The translations under genes and the position numbers were made by a program. The notes beneath the pieces are model-generated. The model did not search any database. It was not told where the DNA came from and was given only the letters and a program-made list of their open reading frames with translations. This document shows positions 40,398-49,028 of a DNA stretch of 64,000 bases, in pieces. Location: the NCBI GenBank assembly GCA_900079685.1, contig LT599020.1, forward strand, positions 114,217-178,216, written 5' to 3'. The DNA is from an uncultured delta proteobacterium. GTDB lineage: Bacteria > Desulfobacterota > Desulfovibrionia > Desulfovibrionales > Desulfovibrionaceae. Every line of letters starts with the position of its first letter. Positions within the stretch are counted from its first letter, which is position 1.

Positions 40398-41111
40398 TCA
40401 GCATCCTCCTTGTACTATCGTGCCCACGGCCTCGCCTTTGATGAGGCGGGCTATGTCCCCGCCGAACATGTTGCAGACGATGATGGGCATATTGTTTTCC
40501 ATGGCCAGGCTGATGGCCGTCGCGTCCATGACGCCGAGCCGTTTCCCCAGCGCCTCTTCAAAGGAGACGGTGTTGTATTTGACCGCGTCCCCGTATTTTA
40601 CCGGGTCCTTGTCGTAAACCCCGTCAACCTTGGTGGCCTTGATAATGACGTCGCACTTCAGTTCCATGCCGCGCAGGGCGGCGGCGGTGTCCGTGGTGAA
40701 GTAAGGGTTGCCCGTGCCGCCCGCGCAGATGAGCACGCGGCCTTTTTCCAGGTGGCGCTCCGCCCGCCGTTTGATATACGGCTCGCAGATTTCCTGCATG
40801 GTGATGGCGGAAAGAACCCGCGTGGGGTGCCCCAATGTTTCCATGGCGTCCTGCACGGCCACCGCGTTCATGACGGTGGCGAGCATGCCCATGTAATCCG
40901 CCGTGGAGCGGTCCATGCCGCGCGCGGCGCCCGCCATGCCCCGGAAGATGTTGCCCCCGCCGATGACCATGGCCACCTGCACGCCCATGCGGACAACCTC
41001 GGCGACTTCCTCACATATCTTTGAAACCGTGACCGGGTCAATGCCGTATTTTTGTTCCCCCGCCAGCGCCTCGCCGGAGAGTTTGAGCAGGATTCGTTTG
41101 TATTGCGGCAT
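40398..41111 (-). CDS. pyrH: UMP kinase
   Basis: This enzyme phosphorylates UMP to UDP. The 237-residue protein begins [17 protein letters not shown] and has [36 protein letters not shown] and [13 protein letters not shown], the full bacterial PyrH set. GGAGGTCGCC precedes the ATG. It is coupled to frr. The usual upstream rpsB-tsf pair is not present; a glycosyltransferase gene lies 23 bases upstream instead. Confidence 0.97.
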   Translation of the reverse strand: MPQYKRILLKLSGEALAGEQKYGIDPVTVSKICEEVAEVVRMGVQVAMVIGGGNIFRGMAGAARGMDRSTADYMGMLATVMNAVAVQDAMETLGHPTRVLSAITMQEICEPYIKRRAERHLEKGRVLICAGGTGNPYFTTDTAAALRGMELKCDVIIKATKVDGVYDKDPVKYGDAVKYNTVSFEEALGKRLGVMDATAISLAMENNMPIIVCNMFGGDIARLIKGEAVGTIVQGGC

Positions 41112-41134
41112 GGCGACCTCCGAAAGCGTTGCGG

Positions 41135-41959
41135 TTATTTGTGGTCAAACGGGTGGCCCCAGTCGGACTCGAGCACCCGGACATATTTCAGAAATGCGTA
41201 AAACGCCCCGTGCATTGCGGCCAGAAACCCGGCCCGGCCGTCGAGGAACCCGGCCTTCAGAATATAGATGCGGCAAAACCGGGCCACGGCATGCCCCAGG
41301 CCGGGCAGCACGCCGCCCTTTTTGCCGGAGGCGCGTAACGCGTCCGCGCCTTGCTCCGCGTAAACGTTGAGTTTGGCGAGCTGGTGGAAAAACCCGGTGT
41401 ACGGGTAGTGGATGACTTCGCCCGTTGTGATGTGGGCGGACGCGCCCTTGGGATGGTAATGGATGTGCGCGTCCTGCGAGAAGGTGACCAGTCCGGTCCT
41501 GAATACCCGCAGGATATGGTCCGGGTACCAGCCGCCGTGCTTCATGAAGCGGTCGAAATACCAGGAACGCCGGGCAATGGAAAAAGCCGTTATGGGGGCC
41601 GCCAGGTCGTTGTCCGCGCGGCGCGCGTCCCGGATATGCTCCAGGATGGCCTTGCCCAGCTCGTCGGAGCAGCATTCGTCCTGGTCCAGGATGAAGAACC
41701 AATCCGTGGCGACCTTGGCCGCCGCAAAGGTGAACTGCGCGGCAAACCCCGGCCAGGGATTTTCGATGACCGTGGCTCCGGCCTCTTTGGCTATGGCGAT
41801 GGTGTTGTCCGCGCTGCCGCTGTCCACGACGAGCACGGCATCACAGAAGGATAGGGAGGCAAGGCATTTCCCGATCAGGCGTTCGCCGTCCCGGGTGAGC
41901 ACGACACCGGTTATGGCCGGGCGCTGTGGTTCTGTGGCTGTTTCTGGCACTGGTAACAC
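41135..41959 (-). CDS. Family 2 glycosyltransferase (WaaE/lipopolysaccharide core type)
   Basis: The protein of about 274 residues has a GT-A fold: [40 protein letters not shown], and the DXD-like ILDQDE motif, then [20 protein letters not shown] and [11 protein letters not shown], which resemble WaaE-type lipopolysaccharide core glucosyltransferases. A C-terminal hydrophobic tail ([16 protein letters not shown]) suits membrane association. The start is uncertain: GTG at 41959 is chosen because the frame upstream is not family-like; a TTG at 42022 is possible. It is likely co-transcribed with pyrH. Confidence 0.8.
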   Translation of the reverse strand: MLPVPETATEPQRPAITGVVLTRDGERLIGKCLASLSFCDAVLVVDSGSADNTIAIAKEAGATVIENPWPGFAAQFTFAAAKVATDWFFILDQDECCSDELGKAILEHIRDARRADNDLAAPITAFSIARRSWYFDRFMKHGGWYPDHILRVFRTGLVTFSQDAHIHYHPKGASAHITTGEVIHYPYTGFFHQLAKLNVYAEQGADALRASGKKGGVLPGLGHAVARFCRIYILKAGFLDGRAGFLAAMHGAFYAFLKYVRVLESDWGHPFDHK

Positions 41960-42098
41960 CTGAAAAAGGGAAAATTGACTGCGTCTTGTATAGCCGCAAA
42001 CGTTCTTTCTGTCACCGTGCAAATGGAACGATTATCCGATTTGTTCCCCCGGTCCGCCATCCGCAAGCGGGGAGGGGATATTCCGTAACGAGCCGGAT

Positions 42099-42800
42099 TT
42101 ATTTGTCGTCCGGTGCGTACATGGCCCGCAGATCAGCGGGGGAAGCGGCAATGACGATAGCGTCTCCCGGCTCCAGGAAGCGGAGCAGCCGGACCATGTC
42201 CGCCTCCGCCACGCTGACGCAGCCCGCCGTGGGCCTGCCGACGGCGCAGTGCAGGAAGATGGCGGAACCTGCCCCGTTGACGACGGGCGCGGTGTTGTAT
42301 TCGATAACCACGGCATATTTGTAAGCCGTGGTTTCCTGCGCAAGATCTTCGGCGGTACCCCAGTCCTTGCCCGGCGCATCCCTTTTGACCATCGTGTTGT
42401 AGTGGCGGGAAGCAGGATCGTCCACCCAGACGTCGCCCGCGTCAATTGCCGTGTACGGAAGCCGGGTACCCGGATTTTCGGCCGTCCCGAACGCCCGGCG
42501 AAGTGTGAACGCCCCCTGCGGCGTCGCGCCGTCGCCTTCTTTTTTGGCCGTGGCAATGCCGGCGTATCCGACGAATCCCCCGGCCGTGAAAACTTCCCGC
42601 CACGTGCCGTCTTTCTTGGCAAAGGCCCGGAGTGTGGCCTTGGCCTTTTCCGCTTTTTCCGGCAGAACGACGAGCAGCCTGTCGTGCTCCCGGGCCGCCG
42701 CAAGGTTTGCCACGTCCCAGCCCGGCCGGGTGACACCGTAAAGAACGGCGAGTGACGCGGCAAGGCCGAAGGCGAACAGGAGAACGCGGTTCCGTTTCAT
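42099..42800 (-). CDS. YkuD-type L,D-transpeptidase family protein
   Basis: The 233-residue protein has an N-terminal membrane anchor or signal (residues 5-22), then a YkuD-like domain with the catalytic block HCAVGRPTAGCVSV (His184, Cys194) near the C-terminus. These proteins form or trim peptidoglycan cross-links or attach proteins, in the periplasm. The Cys, the Gly before it and the preceding His are present, so activity is plausible. The start at 42800 leads straight into the signal sequence; a longer frame to 42965 is unlikely. It is monocistronic. Confidence 0.82.
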   Translation of the reverse strand: MKRNRVLLFAFGLAASLAVLYGVTRPGWDVANLAAAREHDRLLVVLPEKAEKAKATLRAFAKKDGTWREVFTAGGFVGYAGIATAKKEGDGATPQGAFTLRRAFGTAENPGTRLPYTAIDAGDVWVDDPASRHYNTMVKRDAPGKDWGTAEDLAQETTAYKYAVVIEYNTAPVVNGAGSAIFLHCAVGRPTAGCVSVAEADMVRLLRFLEPGDAIVIAASPADLRAMYAPDDK

Positions 42801-43116
42801 GCCCCGATAGTATGCGATGGATCGCGCGCTTGCAAGAACGCCGCACGGCGGCGTGGCGGCATGTATCGTCGTCTGTTTGTTCCGGCAGTGCTTGTATTTT
42901 TCTTCACATTCCCATCCAAACATCGACTTAATGGTTATTCTTTGATAGGATCCACGATTAAGCATGTTGGCAGCGTAACGTCAGCTGTCTGATTTTCCTG
43001 CCCCCAATGAATGCATGGAATTGTCCGGGCGTGTTGCCCGGTTTGGGGTTCTGTCGTCTTCTGCCCGGTGCCGTAACGGCGGGATCTAACGCTTAGAGAG
43101 AACCAAGGAGAACATC
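42801..43116. other. Divergent region between L,D-transpeptidase and carboxyltransferase genes
   Basis: About 315 bases without a gene. For the plus-strand gene a weak promoter candidate is TCGACT (about 42923-42928) with TAGGAT 17 bases downstream. A CCGGGC/GCCCGG hairpin lies near 43024-43040. Nothing else stands out. Confidence 0.4.
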
Positions 43117-44520
43117 ATGGCTTTTTCCCCGATCAAACCTGTGTACAGAGCGGCCAATGCTTCCGGCCAGCGCCCCCTCAACATCATGGAGACGGTCCTG
43201 CGCGACGGGCACCAATCCCTCGCGGCCACCCGGATGCGTCTTTCCGATATGGAGCCGGAACTGGAAGCGCTGGACGAAATCGGCTACTGGGCTCTGGAAG
43301 CCTGGGGCGGCGCGACCTTTGACTCCGCGCTGCGGTTCCTGAACGAAGACCCCTGGGAGCGGCTGCGGTTCCTGCGCTCCAAGCTGAAAAAAACCCCCAT
43401 ATCCATGCTGCTGCGCGGCCAGAACATCCTCGGCTACAACCACTATGCCGATGACGTGGTGGAAACCTTCGTGGAAAAGATGGTCGAGCACGGCATCAGC
43501 GTCATCCGCATTTTTGACGCTCTGAACGACGTGCGCAACCTCGAAACCGCCATCAAGGCCGCCAAGAAAAGCGGCGCGCACGTGCAGGGCGCCTGCGTGT
43601 ACACCATCAGCCCCTATCACACGGCCCAGAACTACGTGGACCTCGCCGAAACCTTCGCCGAACGCGGCGTGGATTCCCTGGCCATCAAGGACATGTCGGG
43701 CCTGCTGGCTCCCTATGACGCCTACAACCTCGTCAAGAGCCTGAAAGAGAACCCCAAAACCAAGCATCTGCCCGTTCACGTCCACACCCACTACACCAGC
43801 GGCATGGGTTCCATGACCTACCTGAAAGCCGCCGAAGCCGGCGCGGACTGCGTTGACTGCGCGCTGTCTCCCTTTGCCCTCGGCACATCCCAGCCCGCCA
43901 CGGAATCCATTATCGCCGCCCTGGAAGGCCAGCCGCGCGATACGGGCATCAAAAAGGAAAGCCTGTACCCCATCGCCGATTTCTTCCGCGACGTGAAGAA
44001 AAAGCTGGCCAAGGACTTCAGCCTGAATACCGCGTTTGACGTGGATACCAAGGTGCTTACCTTCCAGCTCCCCGGCGGCATGCTCTCCAACCTGCGCAAC
44101 CAGCTGAAAGAACAGGGCTGGGAAGACAAGTATCCCGAGCTGCTTGAAGAAATGCCCAAGGTGCGCGCCGACCTCGGCTACCCGCCGCTGGTGACCCCCA
44201 CCAGCCAGATCGTGGGTTCCATGGCCGCCATGAACGTGGGCCTGGGTGAACGCTACATGGTGGTGCCCCAGGAAGTGAGCGACCTCGCGCGCGGCAAGTA
44301 CGGCAAAACCCCGGCTCCGGTCAACCCGGAAGTCAAGGCCCAGATCATCGGCGATCTGCCGATCATCGACTACCGCCCGGCGGACGATATCCCGCCCCAG
44401 ATGGAATCCCTGAAAAAAGAACTCGGCGAACGCGGCTACCCCAACGCTTCCGTCGAGGACGTTCTCAGCTACGCCCTGTTCCCGGAAGTGGCCATCGAGT
44501 TCTTCAAAAAGAACCGCTAA
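43117..44520 (+). CDS. Carboxyltransferase subunit of a biotin-dependent carboxylase (PycB/oxaloacetate decarboxylase alpha type)
   Basis: The 467-residue protein carries a pyruvate-carboxyltransferase TIM barrel: VLRDGHQSLAATRM (metal Asp), EAWGGATFDSALRFL, AIKDMSGLLAPY (catalytic Lys) and HVHTHYTSGMG (metal His), followed by the conserved PYC_OADA region (LPGGMLSNLRNQL). It ends without a biotinyl domain, so the biotin carrier must be separate. The likely reaction moves carboxyl between biotin and pyruvate/oxaloacetate. CAAGGAGAACATC precedes the ATG. It stands alone. Confidence 0.9.
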   Translation: MAFSPIKPVYRAANASGQRPLNIMETVLRDGHQSLAATRMRLSDMEPELEALDEIGYWALEAWGGATFDSALRFLNEDPWERLRFLRSKLKKTPISMLLRGQNILGYNHYADDVVETFVEKMVEHGISVIRIFDALNDVRNLETAIKAAKKSGAHVQGACVYTISPYHTAQNYVDLAETFAERGVDSLAIKDMSGLLAPYDAYNLVKSLKENPKTKHLPVHVHTHYTSGMGSMTYLKAAEAGADCVDCALSPFALGTSQPATESIIAALEGQPRDTGIKKESLYPIADFFRDVKKKLAKDFSLNTAFDVDTKVLTFQLPGGMLSNLRNQLKEQGWEDKYPELLEEMPKVRADLGYPPLVTPTSQIVGSMAAMNVGLGERYMVVPQEVSDLARGKYGKTPAPVNPEVKAQIIGDLPIIDYRPADDIPPQMESLKKELGERGYPNASVEDVLSYALFPEVAIEFFKKNR

Positions 44521-44553
44521 ACCGCCAGGGGATTCTCCCTGTGCACACACTGA

Positions 44554-44585
44554 AAGACGGCCGTTGCAAACGCAGCGGCCGTCTT
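44554..44585. terminator. Hairpin terminator after the carboxyltransferase gene
   Basis: A 10-bp stem (44554-44563 with 44576-44585), extended inward by four more pairs, is followed by TGTTTG. It is a moderate terminator. Confidence 0.6.
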
Positions 44586-44606
44586 GTTTGTCGAAGCCAA
44601 TGTGTA

Positions 44607-44662
44607 CGAAATGCCTCCGGCGGCCGAGGGGGCCAGCCCCCTCGGCCGCCGGAGGCATTTCG
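44607..44662. repeat. Perfect 26-bp inverted repeat
   Basis: Bases 44607-44632 pair perfectly with 44637-44662 across a four-base loop. It ends two bases before the stop codon of the minus-strand flavoprotein gene. No T-run follows on either strand. Confidence 0.85.
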
Positions 44663-44664
44663 CG

Positions 44665-45261
44665 TTATTTCGGTAACGCCCCCAGGCCGGGCTTGATGCA
44701 GGCGCCGAGCCAGGCGATCATCTGGCCGAGGTTGGTCATGTTGGCGAGGCCTTCCGCGTCGGTGAGCACATCTTCTTCCTTGAGGCCGTAGCCCATGTTC
44801 CAGTAGCGGGAGCCCGGCACGATCATATTGCTCTTGAGGAAGAGGTGGTTGATGGTGTCAAAGGCGTGGGTCGCGCCGCCGCGGCGCACGGCGATGACGG
44901 CCGAGCCGATCTTCCCGGCGAAGGCGCCGTCGTTGGACTGGGAGACGTAGCCGGACCGGTCGATGAGCGCCTTCATTTCGGCGGTGACGTCCGTGAAATA
45001 GGTCGGGGTGCCGAGGATGATGGCGTCGGCCTCCACCATGCGGGCGTAAATATCGTTAAACGCGTCCTTGGTGATGGCGCACCGGCTGTTTTTCAGCTTC
45101 CGGCACTGCATGCAGGCGATACACCCGGACATGGGTTTGGCGCCGATTTTGATGGTCTCTGTTTCCCAACCCGCGTCGCGCAGGGGCTGGAGCACGTTTT
45201 CGAGCAGGATGCCGGTATTGCTTTTGGGACGGGGACTGGCGTTAACGGCGAGGGCGAACAT
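44665..45261 (-). CDS. Iron-sulfur flavoprotein of the NADPH-dependent FMN reductase type
   Basis: The 198-residue protein has a flavodoxin-like fold (MFALAVNASPRPKSNTG) with a compact cysteine motif C-x2-C-x2-C-x7-C (CIACMQCRKLKNSRC, Cys47, 50, 53, 61), as in archaeal and clostridial Isf proteins that bind a 4Fe-4S cluster and FMN. Mid-protein GTPTYFTDVTAEMKALIDRS is typical. It likely moves electrons to or from ferredoxin. ACGGAGCCAACC precedes the ATG. It follows uppP by 30 bases and may share its transcript. Confidence 0.85.
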   Translation of the reverse strand: MFALAVNASPRPKSNTGILLENVLQPLRDAGWETETIKIGAKPMSGCIACMQCRKLKNSRCAITKDAFNDIYARMVEADAIILGTPTYFTDVTAEMKALIDRSGYVSQSNDGAFAGKIGSAVIAVRRGGATHAFDTINHLFLKSNMIVPGSRYWNMGYGLKEEDVLTDAEGLANMTNLGQMIAWLGACIKPGLGALPK

Positions 45262-45291
45262 GGTTGGCTCCGTTTTTTTGGGGGAGAGGGA

Positions 45292-46116
45292 CTATAGCGC
45301 GTTGGCGTGCAAAGCCCAGAAAACAAGGGGCGCAAGAGCGAGGCGGTACCAGGCGAAGGGGCGCAGCGATATCCTGCCAACGAGCCCCATAAAAATTTTG
45401 ATGGCCAAAAGCGCCACGATCAACGATACCGCCATTCCCAGGAGAAAGAAAGGGATATCGCCCGCCTTGAGAATATCAAAGGACATATACAGGTCAAAAG
45501 AGGTGGCCGCGAACATGATGGGCACGGCGGCGATAAAGGAATATTCGGCCGCCACGTCGCGCCGCGCGCCCGCCAGCATGCCGCCCATGATGGTCGAGGC
45601 GGACCGGGAAAACCCAGGCCAGAGTGAAAAACACTGGCATAGACCGACGCACAGCGCCATGCGCGGGGTTATCCCGTCAACTGTCGTGACGGCGGGCGGG
45701 CTTTGCCTGCGCTCCACGAGCAGCATGGCCACGGCCCCGACGATCAGCGCGAGAGCCACGCTGGCGGGGTTGAACAAGGAATCCTTGATGATGTCATGGG
45801 CAAAAAAACCGAGGATGGACGCGGGCAGGCAGGTCAGGAACAGCAGAAAAAGCCCGCGAGGGCCCGAAAAACCGCCGGGAGCCGTTTTCCCGGCAAGGGC
45901 GGAGGGGAACAGGAGGGCAAAAAACCGTTTCCGGTAAAGCAGGAGCACGGCGAAGATGGAACCGAACTGGATCACCACCTCGAACGTTTTCATCCGGAGG
46001 GTGTCTTCGCCGATAAGCGCGTTGGTAATAATAAGATGGCCGGAAGAGGAGACCGGCAGGAACTCGGTAAGCCCTTGCACGATCCCGAGAATTACCGCGA
46101 CAAGAGTCTCGGGCAT
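45292..46116 (-). CDS. uppP: Undecaprenyl-diphosphatase
   Basis: UppP (BacA) recycles undecaprenyl diphosphate, the lipid carrier for peptidoglycan and surface polysaccharides. The 274-residue membrane protein has the active-site motifs GIVQGLTEFLPVSSSGHLII and LWPGFSRSASTIMGGM. About eight membrane segments are present and the length fits the family. It reads into the flavoprotein gene downstream. AAGAAG is the only ribosome-like site. Confidence 0.95.
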   Translation of the reverse strand: MPETLVAVILGIVQGLTEFLPVSSSGHLIITNALIGEDTLRMKTFEVVIQFGSIFAVLLLYRKRFFALLFPSALAGKTAPGGFSGPRGLFLLFLTCLPASILGFFAHDIIKDSLFNPASVALALIVGAVAMLLVERRQSPPAVTTVDGITPRMALCVGLCQCFSLWPGFSRSASTIMGGMLAGARRDVAAEYSFIAAVPIMFAATSFDLYMSFDILKAGDIPFFLLGMAVSLIVALLAIKIFMGLVGRISLRPFAWYRLALAPLVFWALHANAL

Positions 46117-46177
46117 GGGAACTTCTTTATCGGAACCGGGCAGAGCGGCGCTCTGCCCGGATTAATAGTTGACTGGT

Positions 46178-47371
46178 TCAGGAAGCGTAGTTCTTCAGCT
46201 TGCCGAGGCCGTCGCGGATGGCGGCAACGTCGATGCCGGAGAACGCCAGGCGGATATAGCGGCGCGTTTCGCCGGGCAGGGGCCGGCCGAAGTGCAGCCG
46301 CGTGCAGAAGGAAACGCCCGTTTTGCTGAGAACGTCTTCGGCAAACGCGTCGTAGTCGTCGCCGAATCCCTTGCGGGCCATAAGGTCCGTGACGTCCGGA
46401 TACAGATAGAACGAGGCGTTGGGCTTCATGCAGGTAACGCCGGGCGTGCTGTTCAGGATGTCCACGGCAACGTCGCGCCGTTCGCGCAGGATGTCCACTA
46501 TTTTGGCCGGGCCGCTCTGGTCGCCGGTCAGGCCTTCAAGGCCCGCCCATTGGACGAACTGGCAGGTGCAGGACTCAAAGTTGACGTTGAGCTTGTTGAA
46601 GGTGTCGATGATTTCCTTGGGACCGATGGCCGCGCCCAGCCGCCAGCCGGTCATGGCGAACTTTTTCGAGAAGGTATAGAGCAGCACGCTCCTCTCCACC
46701 ATGCCGGGCAGGGAAACAAGGCTGGTGGCCTTGTTGTCGTAGTGGGTTTCGAAATACGCTTCGTCCAGCAGCACCATCAGGTTGTGGCGGTTGGCGATTT
46801 CCACCATGCGTTCCCGCTCGGCGGCGGAGAGTTCCGCCCCCGTGGGGTTGTGGTAGTCGTTGATGATGAGAAGCTTTGTTTTGGGCGTAATGAGCTTTTC
46901 CAGCGCGTCCAGATCAAAGGTAAAATAGTTCCCGGCGGGGATGATGGGATAGGGGAGCACCTTGCCGCCGAGGAATTCGATCTGGGATTCGTAAATGGGA
47001 AAACCGGGGTTCGGGCAGAGCACCTCGTCGCCGGGATTCATCAGCGCCATGAGAAATTTGGAAATAACGGGTTTGCCGCCCGGCTGCATGGAGACGTTCT
47101 CCATGCTGTATTTCGTGCCGCGCTTGCTGTTGGTGTCCTGGGCCATGGCGTCGCGCAGGGGAGCGATCCCGGCGGGCGGGCAATAGTTCGTCTTGCCGTC
47201 GCGCATGGCCTTGATGGCGGCCTCCTGGACGATCTGCGCCGTCGGAATGTTCAAGTCGCCCAGGTGGAAGGGGTACACCGTGCCGCCCGCGGCGGCATGA
47301 GCCGCGGCTTTTGCCGCCACGGCGAAGGCGGTTTCCGTGCCAAGTCTGCTGATCCTGTCGGCAATGTGCAT
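46178..47371 (-). CDS. Class I/II PLP-dependent aminotransferase
   Basis: The 397-residue protein is a fold-type I aminotransferase of the aspartate/alanine type: NYCPPAGIAPLRDAMA, NPGFPIYESQIEFLGG, NDYHNPTGAELSA, LLDEAYFE, and the Schiff-base lysine in FSKKFAMTGWRLGAAIG (Lys236). The ATG at 47371 follows GGAGCCCCT and a longer frame is rejected. Substrate is not predictable. A GntR-type regulator gene lies 137 bases upstream on the same strand and may control it. Confidence 0.88.
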   Translation of the reverse strand: MHIADRISRLGTETAFAVAAKAAAHAAAGGTVYPFHLGDLNIPTAQIVQEAAIKAMRDGKTNYCPPAGIAPLRDAMAQDTNSKRGTKYSMENVSMQPGGKPVISKFLMALMNPGDEVLCPNPGFPIYESQIEFLGGKVLPYPIIPAGNYFTFDLDALEKLITPKTKLLIINDYHNPTGAELSAAERERMVEIANRHNLMVLLDEAYFETHYDNKATSLVSLPGMVERSVLLYTFSKKFAMTGWRLGAAIGPKEIIDTFNKLNVNFESCTCQFVQWAGLEGLTGDQSGPAKIVDILRERRDVAVDILNSTPGVTCMKPNASFYLYPDVTDLMARKGFGDDYDAFAEDVLSKTGVSFCTRLHFGRPLPGETRRYIRLAFSGIDVAAIRDGLGKLKNYAS

Positions 47372-47508
47372 AGGGGCTCCTGCGTGGTGAACCGTTGTCG
47401 AAACGGTCCGGAAAGTTTCAGTGCAGCGTGCCGCCGTCAATGGCGGCCAAAATAATCCGGGCAAACGTATAGGCAAGGAGAGTCCTTGTCAATCAGGCGG
47501 AAATACCC

Positions 47509-48183
47509 TCACGCGGGCGGGGTAACGTCAGAACCGTATTGGGCCATGCGCTTTCCGGACTCCATATAGTGGGTGCGGACGGCCGTTTCAATAGCTGCGG
47601 GGTCGCGGGTCAACACCGCGTCCAGAACGATTTTGTGCCGCCGGTGCATTTCCTCGGGCACGAAAACCTTTGACCAGTGCCGGTAGAGAAGGAATTTGGA
47701 AAGCCCCTGGCAGCACCGGCGCGAAAGCTCCCGCAGCAGTTTGTTGTCGCTCCGGGAGAACATGTACTCATGAAACGCGTTGTCCAGTTCGGCGATGGTG
47801 TGGATGGCGTCCGGGTCTTTCGCCCTGCGGTCCATTTCCGCCACCAGGTTTTCCATGCCCTTGAAGTCGTTGTCGGTAAACAGGTGGATGGTGGAGGCGA
47901 CGGCCGCTCCTTCCAGGATGCCGCCGGTCATGTAACTGTCGTATATTTCCCTGGCCGTCAGGCTGGTGATGAACTTGCCCTTTTGCGGCACGGAGACGAG
48001 AAGGCCCGTTTCCGCAAGATGCTGCAGCGCCTCGCGCACGGGCGCGCGGCTGACCTTGAGGCGGGTTGCGATGTCCACCTCGTTGATCTTGTCCCCCGGG
48101 TTGTATTCTCCGTTGAGAATACATTTTTTTATGTACTCCCGGATCTGGTCGCTGTAGGTAAGCTTTTGAATGCCTCTCATCAT
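47509..48183 (-). CDS. GntR-family (FCD) transcriptional regulator
   Basis: The 224-residue protein has an N-terminal winged helix (GEYNPGDKINEVDIATRLKV, then SRAPVREALQHLAETGL), the GntR signature, and an FCD ligand domain with metal-binding residues (DNAFHEYMF, RRHKIVLDAVLTRD). Such regulators sense small carboxylates or amino acids. Two adjacent ATG codons (48183, 48180) follow GGGAAAA. It lies upstream of the aminotransferase gene, a likely target. Confidence 0.9.
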   Translation of the reverse strand: MMRGIQKLTYSDQIREYIKKCILNGEYNPGDKINEVDIATRLKVSRAPVREALQHLAETGLLVSVPQKGKFITSLTAREIYDSYMTGGILEGAAVASTIHLFTDNDFKGMENLVAEMDRRAKDPDAIHTIAELDNAFHEYMFSRSDNKLLRELSRRCCQGLSKFLLYRHWSKVFVPEEMHRRHKIVLDAVLTRDPAAIETAVRTHYMESGKRMAQYGSDVTPPA

Positions 48184-48209
48184 TTTTCCCGAGCCGCCCG
48201 TTCAGGCGG

Positions 48210-48824
48210 TTATGTCGTGGTTTTTTCCAAACACAGCATGGTCCAGCTCACCCCCGGCCTGCGGGCGTGGTCGATTTCCTCGCCATGACACAGGTACCGC
48301 AGGCCGCGCGGTTCCGACAGCGCGACGACTTCTTCATACGGCACGGAAAACATCCGCCTGCCGGAGGGAACGGGCCCGTGCCTGAGCGTCAGGATGAACC
48401 GCCCGCCCGGAGCGAGCAGTTCGGCCACGCGCCGGATGATGCTATCCCTTTCCGCCGCGTCAAAATGCATGAGCACGGCGGCCATCAGGACGAGCCCGTA
48501 CGGGCCCGCCAACGGGCCTTCGCCAAGGGCCGCAAGGCCGGGCAGGGTGTCGTCGACCCAGGTCAGGGGAACGTCGCCGTGCAGGGTTTTGCCCGCTTCG
48601 CGCAGTTCCCGGGTGGGTTCCACCGCCACAACGGCGTGCCCCCGCCGGGCAAGGGCAGCGGCATGGCGTCCCGTGCCCGCGCCTATATCCAGAGCGCGGC
48701 ACGGCGTCTGGGGAAAAGCGTGCAGAAAATTCGCGAAGATTACGTCAAAAGGGAACTCTTCGTAATCCTTGACGAGTTTTGCCGATTCTTCCGCGTACCC
48801 CGCCAGGGAAGGATGCGTGACCAT
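48210..48824 (-). CDS. SAM-dependent methyltransferase
   Basis: The 204-residue protein has a class I methyltransferase core: ALDIGAGTGRHAAALARRGH (SAM-binding motif I), VVAVEPTRELREA, and YGLVLMAAVLMHFDAAERD with LLAPGGRFILTLRHG. The ATG at 48824 lies behind GGAGAGACACAT. The substrate is unknown. It is divergent from the glycosyltransferase gene. The frame could be extended upstream over the glycosyltransferase gene but without support. Confidence 0.85.
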   Translation of the reverse strand: MVTHPSLAGYAEESAKLVKDYEEFPFDVIFANFLHAFPQTPCRALDIGAGTGRHAAALARRGHAVVAVEPTRELREAGKTLHGDVPLTWVDDTLPGLAALGEGPLAGPYGLVLMAAVLMHFDAAERDSIIRRVAELLAPGGRFILTLRHGPVPSGRRMFSVPYEEVVALSEPRGLRYLCHGEEIDHARRPGVSWTMLCLEKTTT

Positions 48825-48857
48825 ATGTGTCTCTCCGGGAAAGGGTAATTCTGGAAG

Positions 48858-48886
48858 ACAATACATGTCCTTGCGCCGGGGCACAA
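48858..48886 (-). promoter_or_regulatory. Possible promoter of the methyltransferase gene
   Basis: TTGTGC (48886-48881) and TATTGT (48863-48858) are 17 bases apart on the minus strand and end 34 bases before the start codon. Both boxes are imperfect. Confidence 0.4.
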
Positions 48887-49028
48887 GTTTTTGTGTATCA
48901 GGGAGCGTTTCAAACGGGTGTGATGCGTGTTGCCTGTCTCCGGGCAGATGATACAGCGTGGATACATGATGTTGCCACGTGGATGCAATTGCGGCATTAT
49001 GCGCCGAACGTCCGCAAACGAGGCTTTT

